Part shown: positions 6,804 to 14,591 of the stretch, in pieces
Layout of the letters: the number at the start of each line of letters is the position of its first letter
Position numbering within the stretch: the first letter of the stretch is position 1
The notes under the pieces: model-generated
Databases searched by the model: none
Told to the model about the DNA's origin: nothing
What the model saw: the letters and a program-made list of their open reading frames with translations, nothing else
Virus record (IMG/VR): IMGVR_UViG_3300007511_000007
Span: 1-64,000 of that record
DNA length: 64,000 nt
Reading direction: 5' to 3' (one strand)
Origin: a virus
Program-made: the position numbers and the translations under genes

Positions 6804-8495
6804 ATGAGAGTTTTCCCGCATGGGGGTGGGCCACCCCTCAATCTTTCGAAGCGAGATTACCTCGCTGGTGGGGGAGAAGGCGACGTGTACGTCAAAGGTT
6901 CTCGTGCCTTCAAGATCTATCACAATCCCCAGAGAGCAATTCCATTGGGGAAAATTCAGGAACTCGCCCTGATTACTGATTCTAATGTGATCAAACCTGA
7001 GACTGCCCTCGTAGATTCCCATGGGAATCTAGTCGGATATGACATGCGTTTTGTGAAAGACACCGTGGCTCTTTGCCAATTGTTTCCACGAGCTTATCGA
7101 GAACGCAACAATCTCTCTCACAAGACCATGTTGAAGCTCATCCGTCGGCTGCAAGAAATGGTAAGAAACATCCATGCTGCCTCGGTACTTGCTGTAGACC
7201 TCAATGAACTCAACTTTCTGGTAGCCAAATCCTACCAGGACATCTTCGGCATCGACGCTGACAGCTATCAGACTCGGAGCTATCCTGCTACTGCGATCAT
7301 GGCTTCCATTCGTGATCCCTTGGTGCGGCAGAACCAATTCACAGAACTCTCTGACTGGTTCAGTTTTGCCGTTGTGAGCTTCAATATGTTTACTGGCATC
7401 CACCCCTTCAAAGGGAAACACCCCGATGTGAGAGGGATGGAAGATCGAATGAAAGCCGGGATTTCAGTCTTTGATCCCAAAGTGAGGGTACCCAAAGTCG
7501 TTTATCCCTTTGATGTGATCCCCCAAGTCTATCGGGATTGGTATAAGACTCTCTTCACCCGCGGGGATCGTGTAGCACCTCCGGGGGATGTAGTTCATGC
7601 TGTGGTGCTTGTACCCACCGTAGAGGCTATCTCAGGAGCCGTCAATGTAAGTTTCGTCGAACTGCTCACCCTGCGGGATACCATCCACAGGGCTTGGAGC
7701 CTCGGAGCCTCTACGCTGGCTCTTGGTGATTCCGGGGTCTACCTTGACCAACGGAGAATCGCCACTCCCCCCTCTGCCACTTGTACGGTAGGATTATGCC
7801 CGCCTTCCAATAGACCCGTGCTGGCCTGGATCGAACCTTTCGACAAGCTCCGTCTTTTTGACACCAAAGAAGAGAAGGAGATCCCCTTCACTTTGGGTGC
7901 AGAACAACTTACCGACTGTGGGCAGAGACTCTACATCAAGAACGGCCCCCAAATTCATGAGATCGACCTGGTACAAACTGGTTCCAAGGTAATTGCGGGG
8001 GCGATTCCAGTTGCAAACTGCATGGAGAACGCTACCCGTTTCTTCCCCGGGGTTGTCGTACAGGATATGATTGGCGAACCCCACCTCACGATGTTCCCGG
8101 CCAGTAAAACGAGCTACACGGTGAAGATCCCCGAACTCAAGGGCTACAAAATTGTTGATGCCCGGGGGAACCGCAACGTCGTCATGGTTGTGGGGCATCA
8201 CAAAGGACGGTATGACCGACTCGTAATCAGGTTCAGTTCTTCATACAAGGACTACGATGTGAGAGTCGTCAAAGACATCTCCCCCGCAGGGTTGAACTTC
8301 ATCGTTCTGGAAACCGGCGTCGTAGCCTGTATTACAGAAGAAGAGAAACTCGAACTGTTCTCAGCCAAACGTGGCAATCCCGCCGTCAAGGTAATCAGCG
8401 ACGACGCTTTAGGCGGGGATATGAAGTTGTTTGAGCATCAGGGTAAGGCTACAATCTGGAGAGACAAACAGATTTTCCGTTTGAAGACCAACTAG
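6804..8495 (+). CDS. Ser/Thr protein kinase with C-terminal repeat (beta-propeller-like) region
   Basis: 563 residues. The N-terminal third is a eukaryotic-like kinase: glycine loop GGGEGDVYV (22-30), AFKIY (Lys37), the catalytic loop variant VLAVDLNELNFLV (Asp132, Asn137, no HRD arginine), Asp151 in FGID at the DFG position, and ELSDWFSFAVVSFNMFTG (the alpha-F helix). Residues from about 270 to the end are beta-rich with repeated short strands (LDQRRIATPP, KLRLFDTKEE, VVACITEEEK), suggesting a WD40/propeller-like sensor or docking domain. No membrane segment. The start at 6804 fits the preceding stop. The terminal TAG overlaps the convergent DHH gene by four bases. Confidence 0.85.
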   Translation: MRVFPHGGGPPLNLSKRDYLAGGGEGDVYVKGSRAFKIYHNPQRAIPLGKIQELALITDSNVIKPETALVDSHGNLVGYDMRFVKDTVALCQLFPRAYRERNNLSHKTMLKLIRRLQEMVRNIHAASVLAVDLNELNFLVAKSYQDIFGIDADSYQTRSYPATAIMASIRDPLVRQNQFTELSDWFSFAVVSFNMFTGIHPFKGKHPDVRGMEDRMKAGISVFDPKVRVPKVVYPFDVIPQVYRDWYKTLFTRGDRVAPPGDVVHAVVLVPTVEAISGAVNVSFVELLTLRDTIHRAWSLGASTLALGDSGVYLDQRRIATPPSATCTVGLCPPSNRPVLAWIEPFDKLRLFDTKEEKEIPFTLGAEQLTDCGQRLYIKNGPQIHEIDLVQTGSKVIAGAIPVANCMENATRFFPGVVVQDMIGEPHLTMFPASKTSYTVKIPELKGYKIVDARGNRNVVMVVGHHKGRYDRLVIRFSSSYKDYDVRVVKDISPAGLNFIVLETGVVACITEEEKLELFSAKRGNPAVKVISDDALGGDMKLFEHQGKATIWRDKQIFRLKTN

Positions 8496-9382
8496 CTTTC
8501 GATCCCCGGGAAATTCATCAACTTGAGATTTGTTTCCACACTCCGCACGATCTCTTTCAAATCCTTGAATGTCATCCTCTTGTCCCGAGGAGATCCAGCG
8601 ATCCCCGCATGACCACCCGCCCCCTCACCCCACAAGGACTGAACAATCTGACAAGCATTGAGTCTCTCTCCGTTATCCTCAAAGGATAGGGTGATGGAAC
8701 CCATAATCCGATTGAAAGAAATGATAGCTTCGGCCACCGTGTCGTCGGGACGCCGATAATACATATTGCAAAAGGCTTCCCCAACGAAAATGCGAATGGA
8801 GCCGTGCTCAGACATGAAGCAGGCGGCTTCCTCTTCTCCTCTCCGATTCTCCCACTCCATCCCCGCTTTGATCATCTCCGGGTCACCCTGAAGAATCGAA
8901 GCGATTGCATCGAGGCCGGTCGAGATCTCTGCAGAAACATCGGCAACTGATCCATCTCGCAGAGGGAAGAGTCGATTTTCATCATGCCATGCCAGAAACG
9001 CCAGAATGTATTGATGCTCGGATTCCCACTCAGGACAATCCAACGCCCGATGAATCCCATTGGTATCGAGGAAAGCTGCTGCAGCCCAGAACTCGGGACA
9101 AGCCTTTTGATCAATCGCACAGGCGTGTCCGAGGATCGAGGCAATGCCCCCAAGGGCGTCCAGGTCCATGTGGGAGATGCCAATAGCATCCACCTCCACG
9201 GGGCCATCCTCGAACAAACAAGGCGCAGGGTTCTCAGAACGAGTCCCGTGGTGTGCAAGAGTCAATTCTGACCCTTCCACGACGGCAGTGCCGTATTCGG
9301 CCTCCACGGTAGCTGTACGTTTGTACTTCGCCAATTCTTCTGCGAGTTTCTCAGGATTGCTTGCCATCAAGATTTTCGTCAT
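8492..9382 (-). CDS. DHH-superfamily phosphoesterase
   Basis: 296 residues. IGISHMDLDALGGIAS carries the D-x-D-A-x-G core of DHH phosphoesterases, and GEGAGGHAGIAGSPRD near the C-terminus is the GGGH-like DHHA1 motif. The usual central DHH triplet is not obvious, so it is a divergent member. Relatives cleave nanoRNA, pAp or cyclic dinucleotides; the substrate here cannot be deduced. The start follows AGGAGG. It is convergent with the kinase gene and shares its CTAG. Confidence 0.72.
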   Translation of the reverse strand: MTKILMASNPEKLAEELAKYKRTATVEAEYGTAVVEGSELTLAHHGTRSENPAPCLFEDGPVEVDAIGISHMDLDALGGIASILGHACAIDQKACPEFWAAAAFLDTNGIHRALDCPEWESEHQYILAFLAWHDENRLFPLRDGSVADVSAEISTGLDAIASILQGDPEMIKAGMEWENRRGEEEAACFMSEHGSIRIFVGEAFCNMYYRRPDDTVAEAIISFNRIMGSITLSFEDNGERLNACQIVQSLWGEGAGGHAGIAGSPRDKRMTFKDLKEIVRSVETNLKLMNFPGIES

Positions 9383-9469
9383 CGTTCTTTTCCTCCTACG
9401 TTACTCTACTCCAAAAGACGTACCTATCGACCCAGTTGTGACACCAAAAAGAAGCAGGGAAAATAATTC

Positions 9470-9497
9470 GTTACGTTTCTGGGTTCTTGAGTAGTAA
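9470..9497 (+). promoter_or_regulatory. Phage promoter, GTTACG-N16-TAGTAA (upstream of pair)
   Basis: GTTACG at 9470-9475, 16 bases, TAGTAA at 9492-9497, followed by GTATGTAGAGAGG. It is the first of two tandem copies 47 bases apart. Confidence 0.7.
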
Positions 9498-9516
9498 GTA
9501 TGTAGAGAGGAAATCG

Positions 9517-9544
9517 GTTAGGTTTCTTCTCATGAGAGTAGTAT
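9517..9544 (+). promoter_or_regulatory. Phage promoter, GTTAGG-N16-TAGTAT (downstream of pair)
   Basis: GTTAGG at 9517-9522, 16 bases, TAGTAT at 9539-9544, then the GGAGGAAGGA ribosome site of the 9560 gene. The resulting leader would be very short. Confidence 0.75.
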
Positions 9545-9559
9545 CTATGGGAGGAAGGA

Positions 9560-10381
9560 ATGATCGAGCACAAGGACATAAAGGAAGCCGTGGCCGAAGC
9601 AACTGGCCTGAAGGTATATGGGAACTCCAAGCATGGCGGGGGTAGCTTCGCCTACGGGAACGCCCGGGTTCTATATTCGGGATACAGTTTTCCCGTAAAG
9701 GTCAAGTTCCGGAAGGAAGGGGTCGGGGAGCGCAACGAGTTGAACGAGTTGCAGCAGGCAGACTCGGTGGACGAACTGGTGGGACTTTGTGCCGAAGTGC
9801 TCTCCACGGGACGGACGGTGGAAGTAGGCGCGGGAGTTGGCCTGCGGGAATATCAGGTTTGGCCCCGTTCCAGCCCCTGTGACTACGGAGTCGATTCCTT
9901 GGCCAAGATGGTCAATGGGGAGTCTCTCGAAGATGACGGTTGGGACTTGAATCCCGACTACCAACGGCAAGCCGTCTGGACTGATGGGCAGGCTTCTCGG
10001 TTTATCGGCCATCTGATCTCTGAAGGGCCGGTGCCTGCAATCTTTGTACAACGGTACGAGACCGACAAGAATGCGCCCGAGGGTTCGGAATACTGGAAGC
10101 TTCCCGTGGAAGTGATTGATGGGCAACAACGAATCAGAGCCGTACTCCGGTGGGTCAGGGGCGAGATCAAAGCTGAAATGGAAGATGGGCAATTAGTCAG
10201 CTACGAAGACCTCAATGAAATCGAGCGGCGTGGCCTGCCCAACATGCGGATACACTACGTTGACCTCAGCCGGGAGGAAATCCTCAAGTTTTACATCAGG
10301 CTCAACCGTGGTGGGACGATCCACACTGATGAGGAGATCGAGCGGGTGCGGGAATTGCTGGCAAAGGAGACTCAGGGATGA
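9560..10381 (+). CDS. DUF262 (ParB-fold, GmrS-like N-terminal domain) protein
   Basis: 273 residues. From about residue 110 it follows the DUF262 pattern: WDLNPDYQRQAVWTDGQASR, then PVEVIDGQQRIRAVLRW (the DGQQR signature) and LKFYIRLNRGGTIHTDEE. In DUF262/GmrSD proteins this fold hydrolyses nucleotides or DNA and drives restriction of modified DNA. This one lacks the C-terminal HNH nuclease, so it may be regulatory or part of phage-phage competition. The first 100 residues are unrecognised. Two tandem promoters precede it. Confidence 0.75.
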   Translation: MIEHKDIKEAVAEATGLKVYGNSKHGGGSFAYGNARVLYSGYSFPVKVKFRKEGVGERNELNELQQADSVDELVGLCAEVLSTGRTVEVGAGVGLREYQVWPRSSPCDYGVDSLAKMVNGESLEDDGWDLNPDYQRQAVWTDGQASRFIGHLISEGPVPAIFVQRYETDKNAPEGSEYWKLPVEVIDGQQRIRAVLRWVRGEIKAEMEDGQLVSYEDLNEIERRGLPNMRIHYVDLSREEILKFYIRLNRGGTIHTDEEIERVRELLAKETQG

Positions 10382-10635
10382 ACGTTCGCAAACCAAAGCT
10401 CGTGCCTCTTGACCTGAGAAAAGGTGAGGGGCACGAGCACCCTGACATCAAGACGGATGGTACACAGTACCTCTGCGAGATCGGAAAGGGTTGGTATGCG
10501 GGGGGCTTCAATCGCCAGTGGTACGGCTTGAACTTTGACGGGTGGGCGTGGAACTCCCTTCAGTACGACAAACCGGGGACTAACGCCTCGAATTGGAAAC
10601 AAGTTTTTGAGATGGTCTTCAGGGAGAAGAAGTGA
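10378..10635 (+). CDS. Small unknown aromatic-rich protein
   Basis: 85 residues rich in Trp, Tyr and Gly (GKGWYAGGFNRQWYGLNF). Overlaps the previous stop by ATGA and is followed by TGATG. No family recognised. Confidence 0.6.
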   Translation: MNVRKPKLVPLDLRKGEGHEHPDIKTDGTQYLCEIGKGWYAGGFNRQWYGLNFDGWAWNSLQYDKPGTNASNWKQVFEMVFREKK

Positions 10636-10925
10636 TGTCAGACAAACCAAAATGCCCGTGGTGCAAAGGAACCCTTCATGGTGGGGAATACGAAAACCCC
10701 TGTTGCGAGGTTGCGGAGAAGGAATGGCAGATCACCCGCCTCAGTACAACGTTGGCGATCCACCGGGGTTGCCCCAAGTGCGAGATGCACCCCAACAGGG
10801 ACATTGAACCGGGGTCTCCTGACTACATCGAGGATGATGTTTTCGGCTGCAAGGGTTGCGACCCTTGGGATAAAGACAGGAAGAAAGCAATCGGAGTTTG
10901 CTGGCCCAAATGGGCAATGAGGTAA
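10635..10925 (+). CDS. Cys-rich zinc-binding small protein
   Basis: 96 residues with CPWCKG, ENPCCE, GCPKCEMH and GCKGCDP clusters, enough for two zinc sites. Start ATG at 10635 overlaps the previous stop; a GTG one codon earlier is possible. Function unknown. Confidence 0.6.
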   Translation: MSDKPKCPWCKGTLHGGEYENPCCEVAEKEWQITRLSTTLAIHRGCPKCEMHPNRDIEPGSPDYIEDDVFGCKGCDPWDKDRKKAIGVCWPKWAMR

Positions 10926-10928
10926 CCA

Positions 10929-11519
10929 TTGAAACGACACTACAGAGAAGACACCATTAGCCTCAACCCATTCCTTGACCGGCAACGTGACCCCGAGAGT
11001 CCCTTCACGCACTGGGAAATGTCGGACGAGGAACTGTTGGCCATGATCCTTGAAAACTGGCGGGATCGTCGCCAAGGCTATCGGAGTGGTGTTGTGTTGG
11101 TCCCAGTTCCCCCAGAGGGGTTTTTCTCTGCGACTCGGGTATTAAACAAGGGAGACAGGTTGGTCGGGGAATACAAAACCAGACGCAAGGGAGAAGTACC
11201 TCGAAAAACTCTCTATGTCCAGAGCGATGAGGGTAAGACCACTCCCGTCTCCGTGGATGTTGTCCTCTACCGGAAAGAAGTTCTGGCCGAGGGTGGCGAG
11301 AAGTGCCCTACCGACTGGTCAGTCATTACCATCCTTGGGAAACTCTGCGGTTCAGAAAAGGAAGAACCTATGGACCCCAACACCCTGATGGCAAACCACT
11401 TTCAGGATTCGGGTGGAACCGCTACGGGGATGTCCCCCCAAGAGTTCGAGGAAGCTCTGCGCAAATCCTACTTCTACTGGCGAAACAAAGCATCTGTGTA
11501 CCGCGAGGAAGAAAAATGA
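10929..11519 (+). CDS. DUF3228-like protein
   Basis: 196 residues starting at TTG. The core GYRSGVVLVPVPPEGFFSA, followed by a GEVPRKTLYV segment and VDVVLYRKEVLAEGG, matches my recollection of the DUF3228 family, whose function is unknown. It is soluble with no metal motif. Its stop overlaps the next start (ATGA). Confidence 0.6.
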   Translation: MKRHYREDTISLNPFLDRQRDPESPFTHWEMSDEELLAMILENWRDRRQGYRSGVVLVPVPPEGFFSATRVLNKGDRLVGEYKTRRKGEVPRKTLYVQSDEGKTTPVSVDVVLYRKEVLAEGGEKCPTDWSVITILGKLCGSEKEEPMDPNTLMANHFQDSGGTATGMSPQEFEEALRKSYFYWRNKASVYREEEK

Positions 11520-11701
11520 GGCGTCTCTTTGTTTCATATTATGTCGTGACCCCAGCCGGTTCCACATTTGGGAACGTCGAAATCGAACGGGAACACGTCA
11601 GAGGCGAGGAAGATGTTGCTCTCCTAGAGAAGGAAATCGCTGCGACTTACGGAGGGCAAGCTTCCGTTTCTGTTCTTTACTGGAAGGAGTTCGACAAATG
11701 A
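11516..11701 (+). CDS. Small unknown protein
   Basis: 61 residues opening MRRLFVSYYVVTPAGSTFGN, beta-rich, with an acidic helix. It overlaps both neighbours by ATGA, which supports it being real despite its size. Confidence 0.55.
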   Translation: MRRLFVSYYVVTPAGSTFGNVEIEREHVRGEEDVALLEKEIAATYGGQASVSVLYWKEFDK

Positions 11702-12000
11702 GAGATCTTCCCATACAGTTTTACGCAGGTTCTCGACCTGTTTGTTTCCGGCACGCAGTCGAGTCGCTGAATACCGGAGTGGAAATCTCGGCCAAGGCAA
11801 TTGCCAACGAGGACGAATGGGAGGGGCACATCCCACAGTGTTATCTTTGTCGGGAAGTCTATGAAGAAGCTCAAGCCAGAGTTTGTTCCCGATGTGGGGG
11901 CGATGGGATGGTTGACACACCGGGGTTCATGTATGAGTTTGGTGAGATGTCCCCACGAATGGAATGCCCCGACTGTGGGGGATCTGGGGAAAAAGGTTGA
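11698..12000 (+). CDS. Protein with DnaJ-type zinc finger
   Basis: 100 residues. The C-terminus has CSRCGGDGMVDT and CPDCGGSGEKG, two CxxCxGxG repeats as in the DnaJ cysteine-rich domain. Earlier Cys residues (CYLC) may form another site. There is no J domain, so it is not a chaperone partner of the usual kind. It ends six bases before the tRNA gene. Confidence 0.65.
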   Translation: MRDLPIQFYAGSRPVCFRHAVESLNTGVEISAKAIANEDEWEGHIPQCYLCREVYEEAQARVCSRCGGDGMVDTPGFMYEFGEMSPRMECPDCGGSGEKG

Positions 12001-12006
12001 TAACAC

Positions 12007-12079
12007 GCCCCCGTAGGCTAATGGCTGGCCGGGAACTTCTAATCTTCCGTCGATGCGGGTTCAATTCCTGCCGGGGGCG
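12007..12079 (+). tRNA. tRNA with CUA anticodon (putative amber suppressor)
   Basis: A 73-base cloverleaf. The acceptor stem is GCCCCCG (12007-12013) with CGGGGGC (12072-12078). The D stem is GGCT/GGCC with a GG-containing loop, and the T stem is GCGGG/CCTGC around TTCAATT. The anticodon stem is GGAA/TTCC plus a C-C mismatch next to the loop TTCTAAT, so positions 34-36 read CUA with U33 and A37 in place. The variable loop has six bases and CCA is not encoded. A shifted reading with UCU (Arg) needs a weaker stem. CUA would decode UAG; the charging amino acid is unknown. Confidence 0.75.
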
Positions 12080-12086
12080 CAAAAAG

Positions 12087-12140
12087 ATGTTTGACTTGGA
12101 AACGAAAGCTACTATCTTGGAAGTAGGAGGCACACCATGA
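12087..12140 (+). CDS. Possible 17-residue leader peptide
   Basis: A tiny ORF just after the tRNA that ends by ATGA overlap with the next mini-ORF at 12137. It has no ribosome site of its own. It is listed only because it forms a cascade with 12137-12268; it may be chance. Confidence 0.2.
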   Translation: MFDLETKATILEVGGTP

Positions 12141-12268
12141 AGTACACTGCCAGTTTCGTCTAGGGCCACCAATCCCGCTGTCGCGGCCCTCCGTTGCCAC
12201 GGTTGCAACTCACCCAACTATTGCAACTGATGCAACAAGAAAGACCATTGGAGGGTCACACATCATGA
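12137..12268 (+). CDS. Leader ORF with in-frame amber codon at codon 9
   Basis: ATG at 12137 has a strong GTAGGAGG site. After eight codons (MKYTASFV) there is TAG at 12161-12163. If UAG is read as sense, the frame stays open for 34 further codons (Gln/Leu-rich) to a TGA that overlaps the ATG of the 12265 gene. Without suppression it is an eight-residue leader peptide. It begins 57 bases after the CUA tRNA, which makes a regulatory link conceivable. Confidence 0.35.
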
Positions 12269-12801
12269 AAGATACACTCAAGAGACTCAAAGAAACTATC
12301 AAGACCGATATGGCCGAAGGCCGTGAGAAACGTATCGAAGTCAACCATCTCAAAGCAGAAGGGAAAGGCCCTGACGCTCATACGATTAATGAAAACTGGT
12401 CGTGGGATCGGGATCGACGCAGAATCAACCATCTTGCGTACTGCTACGCCAAGGGACGCACTTACAATCAGTGTGAACCTACAGTACGGAAACTCCCCGC
12501 ATGGAGTCTGAGACACCGCACATCGAGCACCATTGCAGGCATGGCCAAACTGATCCACGCCGACAAGGAACTCATGGAAGAAGAGAAGACCCGCATCCGT
12601 AGCTGGATCGATCTCAAGAACGTCACCAGGTGGAATCTCCTCGGGGAAACTCCGGAAGTGGCTCGTAAGGAGATGCTCCACGCCTGCGTAGCACACCATG
12701 AGAATGAGGCGGCTGCAGCCAAAGCTGAACTTGAACGTTCTCAGAAAAGTGCGGCTAAACTCAGGGAGAAGCTGGAACGGGATTACGCGCTTACGTCTTA
12801 G
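12265..12801 (+). CDS. Unknown basic protein
   Basis: 178 residues, strongly charged and mostly helical by composition, with an Ala/Glu-rich helix near the end (EAAAAKAELERSQKSAAKL). No recognised domain. The start follows GGAGGG. Its last ten bases overlap the convergent 12791-13891 gene. Confidence 0.6.
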   Translation: MKDTLKRLKETIKTDMAEGREKRIEVNHLKAEGKGPDAHTINENWSWDRDRRRINHLAYCYAKGRTYNQCEPTVRKLPAWSLRHRTSSTIAGMAKLIHADKELMEEEKTRIRSWIDLKNVTRWNLLGETPEVARKEMLHACVAHHENEAAAAKAELERSQKSAAKLREKLERDYALTS

Positions 12802-13891
12802 GCGGGTTGCCTCGGTTCACATTGAGCAACTTCTGGGCTGTCTCTGGAAGATTAACGAAGTCCATGAAGCTCCCATTGATGGATCTCGAACTACTCTGGG
12901 CGGGGGCTTTGATCCCGCCCATCCCGAATTTCGTAGCTCTCAGGGCAGACTCCCGCGCCGCCTTGACCATCAGAGGCTCGTAAAGAACCCTTTGAAGGAG
13001 AGCTTTAGTACGAGGGGCGTTCCATAGTTTGATCTTCACACTGATGGACTGAAACAATCTGTCCAACAGATCTTGCAACGACTCGTAGTTTCCCACCTGG
13101 CTGCGGAGCAGCTTTATGGCCCGGGGAGGCAATCCCTCAAAGGGCTTTTGCAACCGGGACGCCAACCCGGTCACGATCCACTGACGAACCAGTTGTTCTT
13201 TCACCGCCATAAGCTCAAGGACATTTCTCCTGGCATCTGAATGCGTCCGAGCCGCCCAGTTGAACGGATTGTACATGCTGATCCCTGAAAGAGGGGCGTC
13301 CAATTCGTTCTCGACAGGACCTGGACCCCATATGTCATCGGGAAGCGGCTGATCCAATCCGGTAATCCCGGGCCTCCATGGGAAACTCGGGCGTTGTTCG
13401 AAATCGATTCCCGAGCCAACAAACAGCCGCCCATCATTGCTTTCTATTCTGGCGACCTCTTCTTCGAGAATCGACTCAACCTCCATGTAAGTTTCAGCCG
13501 ACCGAAGAGGATCTGAAAGCCTCTCGAAATCCAACCACTTGCTGTACTTACGTATGAACTTCTCAGCCTTCTTTGTTCTCTCCCACGCTTCTATCGACCA
13601 ACTCTCTTTGGGCAAGTTCCTAATGCCGTAGTTCTTTTTGAGGCGGCGCACCACCTTCTTCTTGACATCCCCTTCGGCCACCGGGATCGCTTTATGTACT
13701 CGCTGGTTTTTGACTACAATCCAGAACTCCTCGGTGTCCACTGAGAAATTCCATCTCCCCCGACCCTCGTAGATGCCGTCTAACAAGTGTCCTTGGCCTC
13801 CCCACTCCTCATCGATTGCGAAAGACACGATATCGCCAACTTTGTACTCCGTGTGCTCAAAATACACTGTGAGTTCTCGGCTCTCTGTCAT
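12791..13891 (-). CDS. Unknown 366-residue protein
   Basis: It opens MTESRELTVYFEHTEYKVGD, followed by a small barrel-like segment (YKVGDIVSFAIDEEWGGQG) reminiscent of SH3/KOW folds, then basic helices (KKKVVRRLKKNYGIRNL) and a long helical C-terminal half. No family recognised. The start has GGAGGG six bases upstream, and a sigma70-like promoter sits 30-55 bases before it. Confidence 0.6.
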   Translation of the reverse strand: MTESRELTVYFEHTEYKVGDIVSFAIDEEWGGQGHLLDGIYEGRGRWNFSVDTEEFWIVVKNQRVHKAIPVAEGDVKKKVVRRLKKNYGIRNLPKESWSIEAWERTKKAEKFIRKYSKWLDFERLSDPLRSAETYMEVESILEEEVARIESNDGRLFVGSGIDFEQRPSFPWRPGITGLDQPLPDDIWGPGPVENELDAPLSGISMYNPFNWAARTHSDARRNVLELMAVKEQLVRQWIVTGLASRLQKPFEGLPPRAIKLLRSQVGNYESLQDLLDRLFQSISVKIKLWNAPRTKALLQRVLYEPLMVKAARESALRATKFGMGGIKAPAQSSSRSINGSFMDFVNLPETAQKLLNVNRGNPPKT

Positions 13892-13917
13892 GGTTCTCCC
13901 TCCAAAGCCCTCTACTT

Positions 13918-13947
13918 ACTATACTCAAAGTTACCGAAAAAACTCAA
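13918..13947 (-). promoter_or_regulatory. Promoter, TTGAGT-N18-TATAGT
   Basis: On the minus strand TTGAGT (13942-13947) is followed 18 bases later by TATAGT (13918-13923) within GAGTATAGTAAG. The GAGTA-x core is shared with the plus-strand promoter family. It serves the 12791-13891 gene. Confidence 0.5.
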
Positions 13948-14591
13948 AAACTGAATTGTCCGTGTCTGTGTCCCATCTCTTTTTCACAAAGTTCATGGAG
14001 ATCCATGTCTACTTTCGAGTACGTGTGGTCTTCCATCACCCGATTGAGCATTGCGCCCCGGGGATCAGTGGAGATGCAATCAGAACACACCTCGAAGGAA
14101 ACCTCAGGATGGGTCTGCTTTTTCATATGTGGCAAATAAAGGAGTGCCTGCTCTCCATCCCCGCTACCCAAGGTAGCGACCCCCTCTACTTGAAGTAGCG
14201 ACCAGGGCTGATCAGTGAACTCGATATCGACAATAGCCACTTCGATAATTTCGCCACTCCCGAATGAGACATAGTAAGAGTCGTCGGAATCCATGGGACA
14301 TGCGATTCGGTTCAAACGGGAGAAGATCGTCGAGAACTCCTCGAACAGCCGAAGTTGCTTGAGGTTGAGATCGAACCATTCCCCATGCCGTCTGGAGATT
14401 CCAAGGTTCTTGTGCCATTGCTTTTCATGAGCCACGGGATCGGGCGTCCGATGCCAGGCTACTAAGTGTAGCGGCGTGGGTGATCCAAGTTGCAGAGATC
14501 GCATCCGGCGAGGCAAGTTGACCGTTCGCCCGATCTTGAAACGGTAATCTTCGCCCGATTGTGCTAGATAAATGAACCCTGGATCAATCAT
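13944..14591 (-). CDS. T5orf172 / MUG113-type GIY-YIG-like protein
   Basis: 215 residues. GFIYLAQSGEDYRFKIGRTV with NLPRRMRSLQ and later HGEWFDL matches the T5orf172 branch of the GIY-YIG nuclease superfamily. Residues from about 110 are unrecognised. The start at 14591 is preferred: it overlaps the upstream stop by eight bases, and a longer start would run far into that gene. It may cleave or bind DNA; its role is unknown. Confidence 0.7.
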   Translation of the reverse strand: MIDPGFIYLAQSGEDYRFKIGRTVNLPRRMRSLQLGSPTPLHLVAWHRTPDPVAHEKQWHKNLGISRRHGEWFDLNLKQLRLFEEFSTIFSRLNRIACPMDSDDSYYVSFGSGEIIEVAIVDIEFTDQPWSLLQVEGVATLGSGDGEQALLYLPHMKKQTHPEVSFEVCSDCISTDPRGAMLNRVMEDHTYSKVDMDLHELCEKEMGHRHGQFSF

